Source of the DNA: Pollenia angustigena
Taxonomy: Eukaryota > Arthropoda > Insecta > Diptera > Polleniidae
NCBI GenBank assembly: GCA_930367215.1
Contig: OV884059.1
Span: forward strand, 72,759,393-72,823,392
Reading direction: 5' to 3'
DNA: 64,000 nucleotides
Of the stretch, positions 21,745-33,392 are shown piece after piece. The notes under the pieces were generated by a model. That model made no database searches, was not told the origin of the DNA, and saw only the letters and a program-made list of their open reading frames with translations. A program made the position numbers and the translations under genes. Each line of letters opens with the position of its first letter. Positions within the stretch are counted from its first letter, which is position 1.

Positions 21745-23190
21745 ACATTTTTGAGCACCAATGTCTTAGACCCTCCTTAAAGTATATCGATCGACTCACT
21801 TTTACTTTCTGAGTCGAGCTAACGATGTCCGTCCTCTCAGAAACTATCAAACCGATTTTAATGAAATTTAAAACATAGATAGAACCATATCTTTATGGAC
21901 ATAAAAGGGATGTATTTTTTTTTTTAAATAGGACCACGAGGGGAGAAAGGGGCAATTTCTGCCTCTCAAACCGATTTTAATGAAATTAAAAACATAGATA
22001 GATCCATATCTATATGGAAACATAAGCTATACAGTTTTTAAAAAAAGGGGATCATAAGGGGAGGTAGGGGGCAATTTCTGCCTCTAACAAACTTTCAAAC
22101 CGATTTTAATACAGTTTATAAACATAGATAAATCCATATTTATATGGAGATTAGTGCTGGGATACTATCGATATTTTCTACTATCGATATTTATCAATAG
22201 TTAAGAGTCGATATATCGATATTACTATCGACTGAATCTTTGTACTTGTGCAGGAAAATTTTAATTATTTTTTTTATAAGGCTACAGTCCGTTGTTTTCA
22301 TCACTTTATTGAATGTATGAGACGTATGTATGAATATACGCACCTTATTTTAGATGGCAGTTTTTTAAAAATTGATAAGTACCTTTCTGAAGGAACCGAA
22401 GTAAGAGGGACTATAAGATATTCCATTGCAACTTTAAAAAATTGTCTTAATTCCAAACCCAAAAAGGTAATCAATCTAGCGGTCTTATCCTCTAATGGTC
22501 GTTCATTGTTTTGTCCTATGCTTGCAATTGCATTTGGATTTGCATTTTATTAACAACATTACAAAAATATTTGACATTTCAGTTCCTATATAATAGGGAT
22601 TGCTGTTCGGTTTTAACTGAAACCGCGGTTTTAAATGCCTAAAAACCGAAACCGAAAATCGACAAAAAAAACCTCGGTTTTAGCTTTTACTTTAACAATG
22701 TATTTATGCTTGAAGAAATTGCAAATTAAACATCATACCCGTACTTCATATACAAAAACTTTATACATAACAGCCTTCAACAATGACAAGGTATTTCAAA
22801 ATTCTTAAAATTCAAAATAAGTACTAGTAAGAACAAATGTTATCTTTTTAACTCTTAAGTACACATCTTATTTGTGAGGCATAAACTGCCACCTGGGCCA
22901 CTTGAATTTTGTAGGAGTTTCTTGTGGCTATAGAAAAAACCCACACTAACGAGCACCTGGGCAAGGCTGGGACTACTTTATATGTAGGAGTTTTATGGCT
23001 ATAGCAGGAACATTTTGTTGGGAAATAAAATAATTTTTCGAAAAAACTGAAAAGAAAGAATTCTTATGTGTGCGAAAGTCTATCGATAGTTTCCCAGCAC
23101 TAATGGAGATATAAGCATGATGTGTTTTTTAATACTGTGGTGTAGGGTATCATCTGGTCGGGCTTGACCGACTATACTTTTTTACTTGTT
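21745..23190. repeat. Family A repeat split by a hAT element
   Basis: The left part (to 22151) has three GGACCACGAGGG-type units and the ATCGATCGACTC..CGATGTCCG stretch. The right part (from 23103) resumes with ATAAGCATGATGTG and ends GTGTAGGGTATC..CTTGACCGACTATACTT. The 8-bp duplication of the inserted hAT joins the two halves exactly. Confidence 0.75.
22152..23102. mobile_element. hAT-type element, 951 bp, with 8-bp target duplication
   Basis: Flanked by ATGGAGAT (22144-22151 and 23103-23110). Terminal repeats are TAGTGCTGGG plus a further ACTATCGATA match. ATCGATA-type motifs are repeated subterminally on the left, and an AAACCGAAACCG-rich patch lies at 22610-22680. A 101-codon frame at 22248-22553 could be transposase residue but shows no motif I can name. 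Probably non-autonomous. Confidence 0.85.
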
Positions 23191-23424
23191 ACTTTTAAAA
23201 AATACAAAAACAAAATAAATTAAAAAAAACATTAATTTTTTGCAGTTTGTTTCTTGAATAACAAACAAAAATGTTAAAAAATAAAATCATTCGCAAAGTA
23301 GCTATATTTTTAATCAATTTTTCCAGTACGGAAAACAAATTTAATAACCCACCATCAGTTACTTTAATAGTTTTATAAGTGTAAATAAAACTTCTATTCG
23401 TTAACAGATTTCTTTTGTATAAAA

Positions 23425-24410
23425 AAACAAGTAAGAGTGCTATATTCGGTATGCCGAATCTTATATACCCTTCACCATGATGAGATAATAACAAAAAGTT
23501 ATATACATAAATAACGTTCTTTAGAGAGGTATAAATAAATATTAATTGAGCCACGCCAACTTTTCATTTCGTCATGCCGAAGAATATAAAAAAAACAACA
23601 AATTTATATATGTACCTAAGTCCGTTTCCTCTTTTGCCAAAGTTGATGTCTGAATTTCGTTTTATAATCTTAAAATCGTTTTTAGAACATAAAAAAATTA
23701 AATAAAAAAAAAATGAAAAGAAATTCTTTTTAGGATACGCACTGGCAATATAATCAGTCTCAGGAGAGAACTTAACAACTCGGCTAGAAATGCTTTTACT
23801 AAAGAAGCGTTAAATTAAAATATATTGAGTCTATGAGTTTGTTTCTTTGTTTGAGCGGCATATCATATACATACATTAATGTGTATGTGTAAAATTAAAC
23901 ACATTACAAATAAAATCCACCACTTGTAGTGAAGGGTATAAAAAAACAACAAAAAAAAACACATTACCAACACTGTATTACGATAGCCACTGTATAACCG
24001 TAGAAACCAAAATTAAATTGGTTTGTATGGTATGTTTATGTCGTTTTGGTAATACAGTGTTGGTATGGTAATGTCACGTCTAATTGAACCTTTAAAGTAA
24101 AAAATTTGAGGCAGTCGTGGTTTTTTACTCATATCTCAGCCATTTGTTGACCAATCTTGCTGAATTTCAATAGCAAGCAATTCCAGACCATATGTGACAT
24201 AAATGTATAATAACCTGGCCCCCATCATATATGGGGTCTTCGGAAAATCCATTTCAATGGACAGACGGACATCGTTAAATCAACTTCGCTTCCCAAAAGG
24301 ACCCAGAATATATTTACTTTGTAGGGTCTAACATCAATATTATAGAAATTACAAACGGAATGACAAACTTATATATACCCTTTTTACCACCTGTGGTGAA
24401 GGGTATAATT
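23425..24410. repeat. Family B repeat copy, interrupted
   Basis: Starts ACAAGTAAGAGTGCTATATT then GCCGAATCTTATATACCCTTC, and ends GGTGAAGGGTATAATTA. It contains the ATGGACAGACGGACATCGTT tract and the GGGTCTAACATCAATATT block near its right end. A GAAGGGTATAAAA motif in the middle (23930) and a small MITE suggest two insertions or a tandem partial copy. Confidence 0.6.
23961..24074. mobile_element. ~114-bp MITE inside family B
   Basis: Inverted arms ACATTACCAACACTGTATTA (23961-23981) and the complementary right arm (24049-24074, with a 5-bp extra ATACC). The loop is about 65 bp. No coding capacity; superfamily unknown. Confidence 0.6.
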
Positions 24411-24667
24411 ATATTCCCTTCTATTCGCTGACAGCAGAAAGTTTTTCTGTTTATCAAAATAATGTTGATCAAGGAAATTTAGATTTAAAATTTATAAACA
24501 GTGTTAGCTAAACTACAAGTAGCAACGAAAATATTTCAGTTAAATAGGTAGTCTAGTTAAAAAAGTAAATATATAAAATAAAGAAAAGTCAAGGATAAGG
24601 CTTTATTTATCCTTAAGTTTATTTATCCTTACTCTGTTTGGAGGGTATCAGCGATTTGTCACAGCCG

Positions 24668-25584
24668 CACTGAAAGAATTTTCTTCGCAATACCAATGAA
24701 TTTTGGCATTAATCCCATGAAAAATTGCATTAAAAAGGAACCAACGCAGCGCTTCGTTGGATCAATTAAACCTGTTTCATTAAAAGGATTTAATGAAACA
24801 TTACATTAGATCTATGAATATTATTCATTGGATGAATACTTTGAATAAAGTAAAAAATTTTTTATTTTTTTTAATTATTTTTTATTTTTTCTTATTTTAT
24901 TTTACTTTATTTTATTTTTTTTTCTGTCTCTGGCGGGATTCGATCGCGCAACCTCGGTGCTGATAGACTAGCTCACTACCAGCTAGTCTATTGGGGCAGT
25001 GTAGTTTTCGGATAAAAAAACAATGTTTTTACTCAATTAAGAGCGAGATTAAATTGTCAATAATACAATAACAACGTTGATTGAAAGTGGATTGAAAGTT
25101 TTTATTCTATAACTATAATGACATTTTTATTGTCATAACGAAAATATAAATTTATGAAGGCAATTATTGAAATATGTATGTTGCTTTTATAAAAAAATTT
25201 TTTGATTTCATAAATCTAATGGCATACATGTAACATTAGATGTACGAAATTATTAAATCTTACATTTTTTAATTAACAATTAAACATTTTTTTAAGGAAA
25301 CTATAATTTTGTATTAATTTATGAATATACATACATAGTTATGTTTGTATATTGTTTTTTTATGTTCCCAATTAAAATTTTTTGTATAAATTGAACAAAC
25401 CTAAGTTTTCATATATCCAATGAAAATTTTTAACGTAGTTACGAAATCCAATGAAGCGATTTTAACGAAAATATTTCATTATAACTATGAAATTCCATTT
25501 AGACAATGAAAATTTTCATTTACCCAAGGAAAATTTTTTTTTTAAAATGATTCATTAAATATATGAAGCATTTTTCTTTCAGTG
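24668..25584. mobile_element. ~917-bp MITE with CACTGAAAGAA ends
   Basis: The termini pair as CACTGAAAGAA at both ends. Subterminal zones are full of ATGAAAATTTTCATT-like and CATTAAA motifs in both orientations, a common transposase-binding arrangement. The middle holds a GC-richer tRNA-like patch. I cannot fix a target duplication, so the superfamily is open. No protein frame. Confidence 0.65.
24930..25005 (-). other. tRNA-like segment inside the MITE
   Basis: On the minus strand CTAGCTGGTAGTGAGCTAG is followed by GCACCGAGGTTGCGCG and then GATCGAATCCC, which fits a pol III B box. The upstream part resembles a D-arm/A-box. The segment cannot fold as a full cloverleaf by eye, and GACTAGCT/AGCTAGTC form a hairpin instead. 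It may be a tRNA-derived SINE relic captured by the MITE. Confidence 0.35.
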
Positions 25585-25873
25585 CGTTTTTGATTAAAAA
25601 TTAAGTAAAATCAATTATCTTTAGATTTCAGAAAAAATTTGAGACCTACATGTGCCAAATATAAATTGAAGTCACATTTGGTTTTGGTTTACATTGAATC
25701 AAATGTAGTGTTAAAAATAAAAAACAGTTGAGACTTTGGGATACATTCATACACATCTGACCACCTCGCTATTTAAACATAAGCTTCTCTTGATAAATTT
25801 TTCAAACCGAACTAAAAGATAATTCTTAAGCAATTAACATATAAAAAATATATAAATTTATACATAACCGTAG

Positions 25874-26700
25874 GAACACAATTGCAACGTTTGAACGTGG
25901 AAGCGTACGACGTAGGTACATTCAGATATGTAGATATATTTAATAGCTGATGTGAACGTGAAAACGTATTTACATCGTACGTTGACTTAGATCTAATTAT
26001 ATTTCATACGACCGTATTGTCATCGAGGTAAAAAAATAAAAATATAAACTGAACAAATTTTTGCAATTTCAAATTGAATACAGTGGACCCCGATAATTCG
26101 TAATTGAAAGGGACCGGCCATTTCTTACGAGTTTTCGATTTAGCGGGGTTTCGATTTAACGGGGTTAAAATAAAATAAATACGAATTAACGGGGTTTTTC
26201 AATTTATTTACTCAAACGATAAAAAAAAACATAAAAAACAATTGTTAAAAATAAAATACAAAATAAATACAAAAAATAAAACAGCAAATTAATTTTTTAG
26301 CGTAAAATATGTGTAATTTTAATACCAACAAAAAACAATCAAATAAAAATAAAACTGACAAAATCATTCTCTCCATGTTTCTGTTGTTTTTTTACGAATT
26401 ATAATTGGTAGTTTGCAAACAATTACGAATTAGCGAGGGGACCAAAATGTATGGAAATTTTACGAATTAACGAGGTTCTTTTAAGGAACCGACAGTTTTT
26501 TACGAATTATCGGGAATTACGATTTATCGGGGTACGAATTATCGGGATTTGACTGTATTTCAAAAGAAAGCAAAAGGAAAAAAGTAAACAACAATTGGAA
26601 AAATTGGAAAAAAAGTCTGCGACGGATTTGTAGGTAATTGCAGCGTGTTTCTAGAAATTTGCGGCAATACGTTCGACGTCCCTACGACACAATTGTGTTC
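25874..26700. repeat. Outer inverted-repeat element around the pogo-like MITE
   Basis: GAACACAATTG at 25874-25884 is matched by CAATTGTGTTC ending at 26700, each followed inwards by a GAACGT motif with a small length difference. Between them sits the complete pogo-like MITE. This would be an older element split by that insertion. No target duplication seen. Confidence 0.4.
26081..26555. mobile_element. pogo/Tigger-like MITE, 475 bp, TA target site
   Basis: TA flanks both ends. The termini are CAGTGGACCCCGATAATTCG and an inverted, partly mismatched copy (CAGTCAAATCCCGATAATTCG truncated to its core). CGATAATTCG and ACGAATTAACGGGG motifs are repeated subterminally. CAGT ends with TA duplication and CGATAA-type motifs are known from pogo/Tigger Tc1-mariner elements. 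No transposase frame remains. Confidence 0.78.
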
Positions 26701-26704
26701 AAAG

Positions 26705-27620
26705 CATATGTAAATACAAACATATTTTTTTAGAACACAAAAACCAGATTTTTTTCAATTTTTTCTTCTAAAACTTTAGATTTTTCAAACACCACCAGTT
26801 ACACTCACATACAGCCAACAGCGAACAGCATCAAAAACAACAACTTTCAGACTGTTAGCAGCTGAAGTTGAAAGACAAAAAACTAGAATGAAGATGAAAA
26901 AAAGTGTCTAAAAGCCAAGTCAAATAATAGACCTTCTTCTTTTTCTGTTAGTCGTACAACAGCATTTTAGCCAAAGGTTTTCTATTTTTTTATCTTTTTA
27001 TTTAATTTTTTTTTCTCTTCTTAATGGTTTATCTCTTGAACGTTAGAAAGAAAACTTAGTTTGATAGCGGGCTATTTTTTATACTACAAACTATAATAAT
27101 TTTTTTCTACTTTTCATATTTATTTGTTTGCTAAAGACGCTTTTTTGTTTGTTTTTGTCTTCTATAATAATTTTTTTTTTCTTTCTTTTAAAATGCTTGC
27201 AAACACAAACATGGAAAAAGTGTTGGAAAGACATTGGAGAAGTGAAGAAGGAAAATATTAAAACTTTCACCAAACTTATAATACAGTTTGTAAGCAAAAA
27301 AAATAGAAAAAAAATATATTTAAATGGTTGACACTGAATACTCGAGGGTCGGTGATATGAAGAAAAGCAAAAATTAATTTCATTTAGATGGGAATCTAAC
27401 TCAATAAAGCTTTTAAAGCAAACACTTCTAAAGTTAATGAATAAAAAGTTCGATTGTGGCTTATAAACTTTTCGCACTTGTTAACATCTTACATCTACCA
27501 TCAATTTGCAAAGATGTTAACATATTTCCGGGACTTAAAATCAACATCTTAACAAGATATTCCTACTCATTGTATTCCATTCTACATCTTCGGATTATTT
27601 GACTGTTATCGCAAGTAACA
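26705..27620. other. AT-rich non-coding stretch, no gene seen
   Basis: Contains ACACTCACATACAGCCAACAG-like purine/pyrimidine text at 26800-26900 that looks like fly untranslated DNA, followed by T-rich runs. The 128-codon minus-strand frame (27091-27477) is a low-complexity F/S/K-rich reading with no motif and is not called as a gene. Short TGTTAACATCTT inversions lie at 27480-27525. Confidence 0.45.
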
Positions 27621-27622
27621 TG

Positions 27623-28001
27623 CAGTCTACAACTGACATGGAGGGCGCAGAGCTGAAGATAACCAAGTCAAAAAAGAAAATTCGAAAATATTTTAAGGTG
27701 AGTAAGTGAATAGTTCCGTTACCTTAGGAACGAAACACTTTTTGATTTGGTCCGTTATAGGACTGGATAAAGTTAAACATTGCCAAGAATTTCACACCAG
27801 CTTTGAAATACATATACATATGCATTTTATTTAATGACTTGGTTCGGTTCAGCTCTGAACCCTCCATATGATGTTAGTGTTAGGTATAGACTCATCATGT
27901 TAGAAGTTTTATCATGTTATAACACGCTTGTTAATGCAAATGTTTTAACAACGCTTTTATAACATCAAGTTATAACAGCAAATCATGTCAGTTGTAGACG
28001 G
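27623..28001. repeat. Candidate MITE with GTCTACAACTGACATG arms
   Basis: The 16-18 bp arms (27623-27640 and 27984-28001) are exact inverted copies of GTCTACAACTGACATG. The interior right half has several AACATG/TTATAAC inversions. No coding frame; target duplication not found. Confidence 0.5.
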
Positions 28002-28027
28002 GCAGTAAAGTGGAAATAAATTACAGA

Positions 28028-28933
28028 GTTCGAAAATAAACACTAAATATCCTTAGTGTTCGGTTCGGTAGATTTGTGGAAAACACAAACGCTAATAGTG
28101 TTTGTGTAGAAAATCGTCAAAAACACAACGTTTTCCTGTTTGTCATCTTCAAGCACAAAAATAATACTGTTCTTATCCAACTTAGCAAAAAATGAGAGTA
28201 TTTAATTCTGTTCGTTTTTTTTTTTAACCACAAACTTTATTGTGTTCGGTTCAGATCATTATTGTTTGTCCCTTTTGGCTGGTAAAGAAACAACCAAACA
28301 TTTTTTGCAAAAACAAATACACATACGAAAAAAAAACAAAACGCCAGCAAATAATTTTACACAAACAACCCATATACACAATTCACACACAAGATGTTTG
28401 TGCTGCGGTCGTTGCTAAAATTTTTTGTTTGTTCATTTCTTTCTAAATGTAAAAAATAAACGTTGTAGAACATTAAAATATACTGTTTGTCTACAGTTTC
28501 ACTACAATTGTTCTGTTTTTAAACGAAGAGCAGAACACTTTTTAATGTTCAGTTCTTTCTTGAAAGTACTTACAAACGGTATTAAGGGTTGTGTTCGTTT
28601 ACACAAACACAAAAAAAAATAATATCGGTCTTGGGTGTGTATATGAGGCTATCAGCGCAGAAGTGGTGTAACCCACAATTTAATTTGGTTACGGTTCTGG
28701 TGCAAGATATGGTATTTGCACTGTTCTTTACAGTGCAATAGTAGAGTAAGCCAATTGTTTGTATACAAAACAGAGGGCGCTAAAAACATAGTTTTTGCAC
28801 GGGCCGTTACAACCAAGTACTATAGTGCAAGAGTAGTGTTAGCTCCTCATTATCTCATAATAAGTAGTCTGAGGTTACACTACTTCTGCGCTGATAACCT
28901 CATATATAAATAATATTCTGTTTATTTCCGAAC
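28028..28933. mobile_element. Candidate element with GTTCG.AAATAAACA ends
   Basis: The termini pair as GTTCGAAAATAAACA and GTTCGGAAATAAACA. AGTGTTCGGTTC-type motifs recur inside on both sides. A complete MITE (28640-28906) lies near its right end. Frames of 65-69 codons inside have no recognisable content. Confidence 0.5.
28640..28906. mobile_element. ~267-bp MITE with ~34-bp inverted repeats
   Basis: The ends are near-perfect inverted copies of TATATGAGG(C/T)TATCAGCG followed by CAGAAGTGGTGTAACC. The interior is about 200 bp. The outermost TATATGAG is itself part of the inverted pair, so the exact target duplication is unclear. Confidence 0.75.
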
Positions 28934-29164
28934 ACTGATAAATTCAATAACTATGAAAAAATTACATTTGTTTTGAAATCAGCGTTCCCATTTTCAAGTT
29001 TTCCCTCTTTGCAAGTCTTTTTATAACCTCCATCACAATTAGCTATAAAGAGGGTATACTAAGATTGTCATTCCGTGTAAAACTTTTTTGTTATTCATCC
29101 CAGACCCCATAAGGTACATATATTCTAGCTCCTTGAGTAATTCCAAGTCGATTTAGCCCTTTCC

Positions 29165-29193
29165 GTCTGTCTGTCTGTCTGTCTGTCCGTCTG
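29165..29193. repeat. GTCT microsatellite
   Basis: CTGT repeated about six times with one interruption, sitting at the same relative place where other B/H copies have CAGACGGACAGAC-type sequence. Confidence 0.85.
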
Positions 29194-30149
29194 TTGAAAG
29201 CATGCTCATTTTCGGAATACTCAAAAGAAAAAAACAAGCTTGGTGTCAAATTGCTTGTAGTTATCCTAAGCAGTTTGGGATTGAGATCCAGCAAAATCGG
29301 TTCAGAAGGATAAGAGCTATGAATCAAAATGTGGAACTACCACCCTTAAAAATTGATAGTTTTGTTAAAAAAACTAGCATAAATGGTGGAACAATGCACG
29401 GAACGATAAAAGATTTTGCAAAAATTCTTTTTATTCGACTGGAAATCGCACAGTAAAATTTCGTGGAGATGCGTCCACAGTTTAGTACGCCTAAAACCGT
29501 AATTAATAATGCTATCAGAGTAAAATTCAGTACTTTACAGTTTTATAGGGCTAAAAATCACACTAATAAGTTTTGCGATGAACGGTCCATAATTTACTTT
29601 AGGCCCCATATAAACTGCGCTCTGGTAAATTAATTAAATACGCTCTAAGCCGTAGCAGATATAGATATTGCGATAAAATTTCTTTCAACTTAATTTCATA
29701 TGGCCAGAAAAAACGTCCTGCATTTTTGTAAAAAACGGTCAATAATTTACCTTAGATCCCATATTTAGCAGCCTTCTGAAATTCATTGTAAACGCTGAAA
29801 CTAATTTCACCGCTGTATTGATATTGTTGAAATGTATGTTTTTTAATACCAGAAATCATTCTGCAGAATTTTAGGAGGATTAGTCCATAACTTACCATGG
29901 CTCCAATATAAATCCCCCTCCCTTAAATCATTTAAGTTCGCCTTAAACTGGTAAGAATGATATTTTACTCAAACTAGTTAAAATTGCTATAAAAAAAAGC
30001 ATAAAACTTTCTGATTGTCGGTCAAAAAGTTGCATTGTGTTAGTAATTGATGTTCTCTGTAAAAGGTGACGTCAATACCAAGGTTTTTCATGTATTAACG
30101 GTCTTCAAATGTGTATTGGTTCATAAGTTATAGCCATTTTAGTGAACAC

Positions 30150-30697
30150 TGCATACATTCCGAAACATGTATTTATATTCTCATACAAATATCAACAAAA
30201 TGCCTTCCATTTTGAACTCCTCCGAAACGGCTTGACCGATTTTTATGAAATTTTTTATGTGTATTTGTTAGGTCGTAGAGTATATTTTATATCACTAGAG
30301 GGCGCAAAATATTGCAATAGGGGTAAAAGCTCCCACTCCCCAATCTTCTAAACTAATCAACCGATTTTCCTAAAATTTGGCATGCAGACAATGTAACAAG
30401 AGGGGTAAAAGCTCCCCCTCCCTCTATCTTCTTAACTAATAAACCGGTTTTCTTTAAATTTGCCATGCATACACTATAACGTCGGAAGGAGGACGGGACA
30501 TTAAATAGGGCAAGAAGGGGTAAAATCTCCGCCTCCCTATATCTTCTTAACTAATCAATTACTGTTCTTGAAATTTGGCAGGCAAATAGTGTTACATCTG
30601 GAAAGAACTATAGCTTATAAATTTTTCTGAAAATTTGGCTAGCAGACACTGAAAGAAATAAGTTATGTGGCAAAACAACGTTTGCCGGGCCAGCTAG
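30150..30697 (-). repeat. Family I repeat, reverse orientation
   Basis: On the minus strand it begins ACTAGCTGGCCCGGCAAACG, matching ACTAGCGGACCCGGCGAAC at 53652. Inside, a ~110-bp unit (AAAGCTCC.CCTCCC, TCTTCTTAACTAAT, ATTTGGCATGCA) recurs three or four times. The ACTAGC/CTAGT terminus could be read as a Helitron-type end, but I see no convincing 3' hairpin. Confidence 0.55.
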
Positions 30698-30879
30698 TAA
30701 TTAAATATAGGTCTAAGCCGCAAGCAATTTAAATGCTGATGTCTGTATTTATATAGATGAATTAATAATAAATAGATATCATGTAGACATCACTCCTGAA
30801 ATATTCGAACTGGCGGTGGAGGGTATTAAAGATTCGGCATAGCCAACAATAGCACTCTTACTTGTTTTTTTAATTTGTA

Positions 30880-31145
30880 TACCCACATCACAATATAAAT
30901 GTTGGTAGTAACTTAAAAATTTACGATAGCTACAATGTCTTGACAAAATTTTGTTCTGGTTGGTCCAAAATGAACCATAGGTCCCATAAGAACCCCCATC
31001 CTAAAATCTCAAAGAGGAATTTTTCATAACATAATTTTGTTCAGGCGGGTCCATGATTGCCCATAGGTCCCAGTATATAAAACGTTTTTATAACTGTGGT
31101 GTAGGGTATCGTATGGTCGGGCTTGATCGAATATACTTTCTTACT
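30880..31145. repeat. Family A variant, short copy
   Basis: Starts TATACCCACATCACAATA and ends GTGGTGTAGGGTATCGTATG then CGGGCTTGATCGA. The interior differs from standard family A: it has TTTTGTTC.GG..GGTCCA.GAT and TGCCCATAGGTCCC, also seen at 40080-40140 and 48880-49070. A subfamily of family A. Confidence 0.6.
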
Positions 31146-31263
31146 TATATTTTATATTTTTAAACAAAATGATTTCCAATGGTTGTTTCTTTAAAAAATT
31201 TGGCACTTTTGTAGAAAAAAGTATTAAAAAGAAATTTTTTTTAGAAATGACAACATTTTTGTC

Positions 31264-31345
31264 AACGTAATTTTTGGGAATAGAAAATTTATAATTAATA
31301 AGATTTCTCTATGACGTGCTAAATTCCCAATTAATTGATAGTAGT
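31264..31345. repeat. Family C fragment
   Basis: TTTTTGGGAATAGAAAATTTATAATTAAT and TGACGTGCTAAATTCCCAAT match the other family C copies; the right part is missing. (First motif shortened in other copies.). Confidence 0.6.
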
Positions 31346-32107
31346 GTGAATTCATGTTTCACATTTTCAATATCTTCCATGTGTTCCTCAGAAATGTATG
31401 CAAGTGTAAAATCGCTATTACTAATATTTGGATATGAATGAGGCATACCTATTTAATTAAAAAATAAAAATAAATGTATTCTGTAAATTGTTATATTTAA
31501 AAAAAGTCTGTCAATTCGGTAAAAGCTTCTCAAAAAAACCATTAAATTTTTAAATGACCCGTTAAATCCCAAATGACTATTTTGTTTTAATCAATCTTGA
31601 TTTTTTTTTAAACTAACAGCCCCGTCTTTTTTTTTAACTAACACCCCCGTCTTTACAGGCTGTTGTTTTGTGTGCTCAAGCGCAATACACAGATAGAATA
31701 ATTAATTCATGTTCTACGTTATGGGGAGCACACATGACACGATAATCCACAAGTAAATCAACAATGACTTTCATGATAACCTTTATTCATATAATAAAAT
31801 ACTGTCTTTTAAGAACAAAACATCGACAACAGGCCAAGTTTACACAAGCCAAGTTCATATGCGCACATGAAATTTTTTATTGTTCGAAAAGCGATGGCAC
31901 CTGAAAACCGGGTGCTATGAAAAAAGTCTTGGCTTGTTGATTTTTATTTAAAAGGCAGCATTCTGTATATTTCTTTCGATATCAACAATTATAGTACATT
32001 TAAGAGACACAAGACTACAAACAAATCTTTATTTCTGTAATGGATGAACACAGTAGAAAATATTACTAAGCAAATTTCATCTTTCTTAATAGAATTATCT
32101 ACAAAGT
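31346..32107. other. Non-coding stretch, no gene seen
   Basis: AT-rich; the only pattern noted is a short direct duplication of ACTAACA.CCCCGTCTTT (about 31612-31655). Confidence 0.5.
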
Positions 32108-32562
32108 ACTACTGCTGGAAATTTTTTTCAATTGTTCTTACAGCCCTTATCCCGTGATCAGTAAACATAACAACGAATTATGATATATTAGAACAAGACA
32201 TATCACTTAACTGGTAATAAAGTGTAGTTACACCAAAGGAAAGGCAATTGACATAAAACTAATCATTTATATGATATTTAATATTTTTTTATATTTATAT
32301 TTTTTTAAATGGAGGAGATCAATCACTTAAATATGGTTCACTCGGGACAATATCTGCGAAAAGCATTATTGTACCCGAAATTGAGTGTGTCAGTTCAGGT
32401 TATTTCTGTGACCTGTTACAAAGTGTCAAAAAGGTGACAATAAAGCCGCTCCTAGGACTTCGCCATGTTAATGGAGTAAGTCGTAGAAAGTGTTAGAAAT
32501 AGAACCAGTCCCGACCATTTCAGAGCTGTGGAGTTACAAGATTGGTGTTAGTTCCCCCTAGG
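32108..32562. mobile_element. Family D element, ~455 bp
   Basis: Aligns with 44644-45091, 59096-59224 and 62111-62594: GGAAATTT..TCAATTG at the left, CTAGGACTTCGCCATGTTAA and GTTAGTTCCC.C.TAGG at the right. The ends form a CCCTA(C/G)AGGAAA-type inverted repeat in the better copies. Non-coding. Confidence 0.6.
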
Positions 32563-32839
32563 AACTGGATACAAAACTTGAAAGTTGGACAGACAGACAG
32601 TCGTTTGCGATATACATAATTCCAAGTAGGGCTCGATATACTTTAATTAAATTCATAAAAGTTTTCTGGCTTCAGGCAAAATTTCACAAGCCCGTAATTT
32701 AAACGTCGGCAGTAATTTTAATTTCGTTCTCATTTTGTTGTTGTACATTTTTTATTTTCTTTTGTTTTTCATTTTCTGTTTACAAAATGTATGAAATTAA
32801 ATGAAAGTATGGTAGCATTGTCGGGAGAATAAGTCTATA

Positions 32840-33392
32840 TGTGAGAGCATAAGAAAAAACGTCCTCAAAAAAAATTGATTTTATTTCACGTCGGCCTTCT
32901 ACGACAACTTTTCACGTCAAATTGTATGGAAAATATGGTCTCGAGGCAGTTCTGTTTAAACACTCAGTGTCTATATGTCATCGTCCAGTCTTGTCGTTTT
33001 TGGTGCAGCAATTCCTGAGTTTATTGGGGCGGGAGATAATAAGATTGGGGAGCGGTAGTCGGTTTCATATTCTTTGCAATTCTGTTTTGTTTTGTATTTT
33101 TTACACTTTTCGACTTGAAGTTGGCTGTAGGTGTATTTGTATATAAATATAAATATATATATTAAATATAAAAGGAGAAGAGGAAAAACAAGATGAAAAT
33201 ACAAAAAATGTAAGTCTAAAAACTTCAAAGGAGAATTTTTATAAGTTGCAACACCAAAGTTGCTGGTCTGGACGATGGTTATGTGAGAGCATAAGAATCA
33301 ACATTCTCGAAATAAAATAGATTCGGTTTTTCGACGAATTTCTACGGCAAATTTTAATGTCAAATTATGGAAAATGAGGTGTCGACGCAGTT
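32840..33392. repeat. Diverged ~115-bp direct repeat pair
   Basis: 32840-32960 and 33279-33392 share ATGTGAGAGCATAAGAA, CTCGAAAT/CTCAAAA, TTTCTACG.CAA and GTCAAATT.TATGGAAAAT. The pieces lie in the same orientation about 320 bp apart. They could be two units of an internal array or LTR-like flanks; nothing in between looks coding. Confidence 0.5.

Larger units (their letters stand above)
29030..30870. repeat. Family H repeat (large), interrupted by family I
   Basis: Left end: TAACCTCCATCACAATTAGC then GAGGGTATACTAAG; right end: GGCGGTGGAGGGTATTAAAG followed by TTCGGCATAGCC. It has the TTATTCATCCCAGACCCC tract and a (GTCT)n run at 29165-29193, matching 53467-53554 plus 55861-56110. Overlapping frames of 78 and 84 codons at 29091-29456 are on opposite strands and unsupported. 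Class unknown. Confidence 0.65.

Noticed and set aside
24930..25005. Possible functional tRNA gene
   Set aside because: Only B-box-like and D-arm-like parts are visible; no acceptor stem or anticodon arm can be paired by eye, and it lies in a MITE.
27091..27477. 128-codon minus-strand frame
   Set aside because: Low-complexity F/S/K-rich composition from A/T runs, with no motif and no related copy.
32840..33392. Direct repeats considered as LTRs of a retrotransposon
   Set aside because: No primer-binding site, polypurine tract, TG..CA ends or gag/pol frame, and spacing of about 320 bp is too short.
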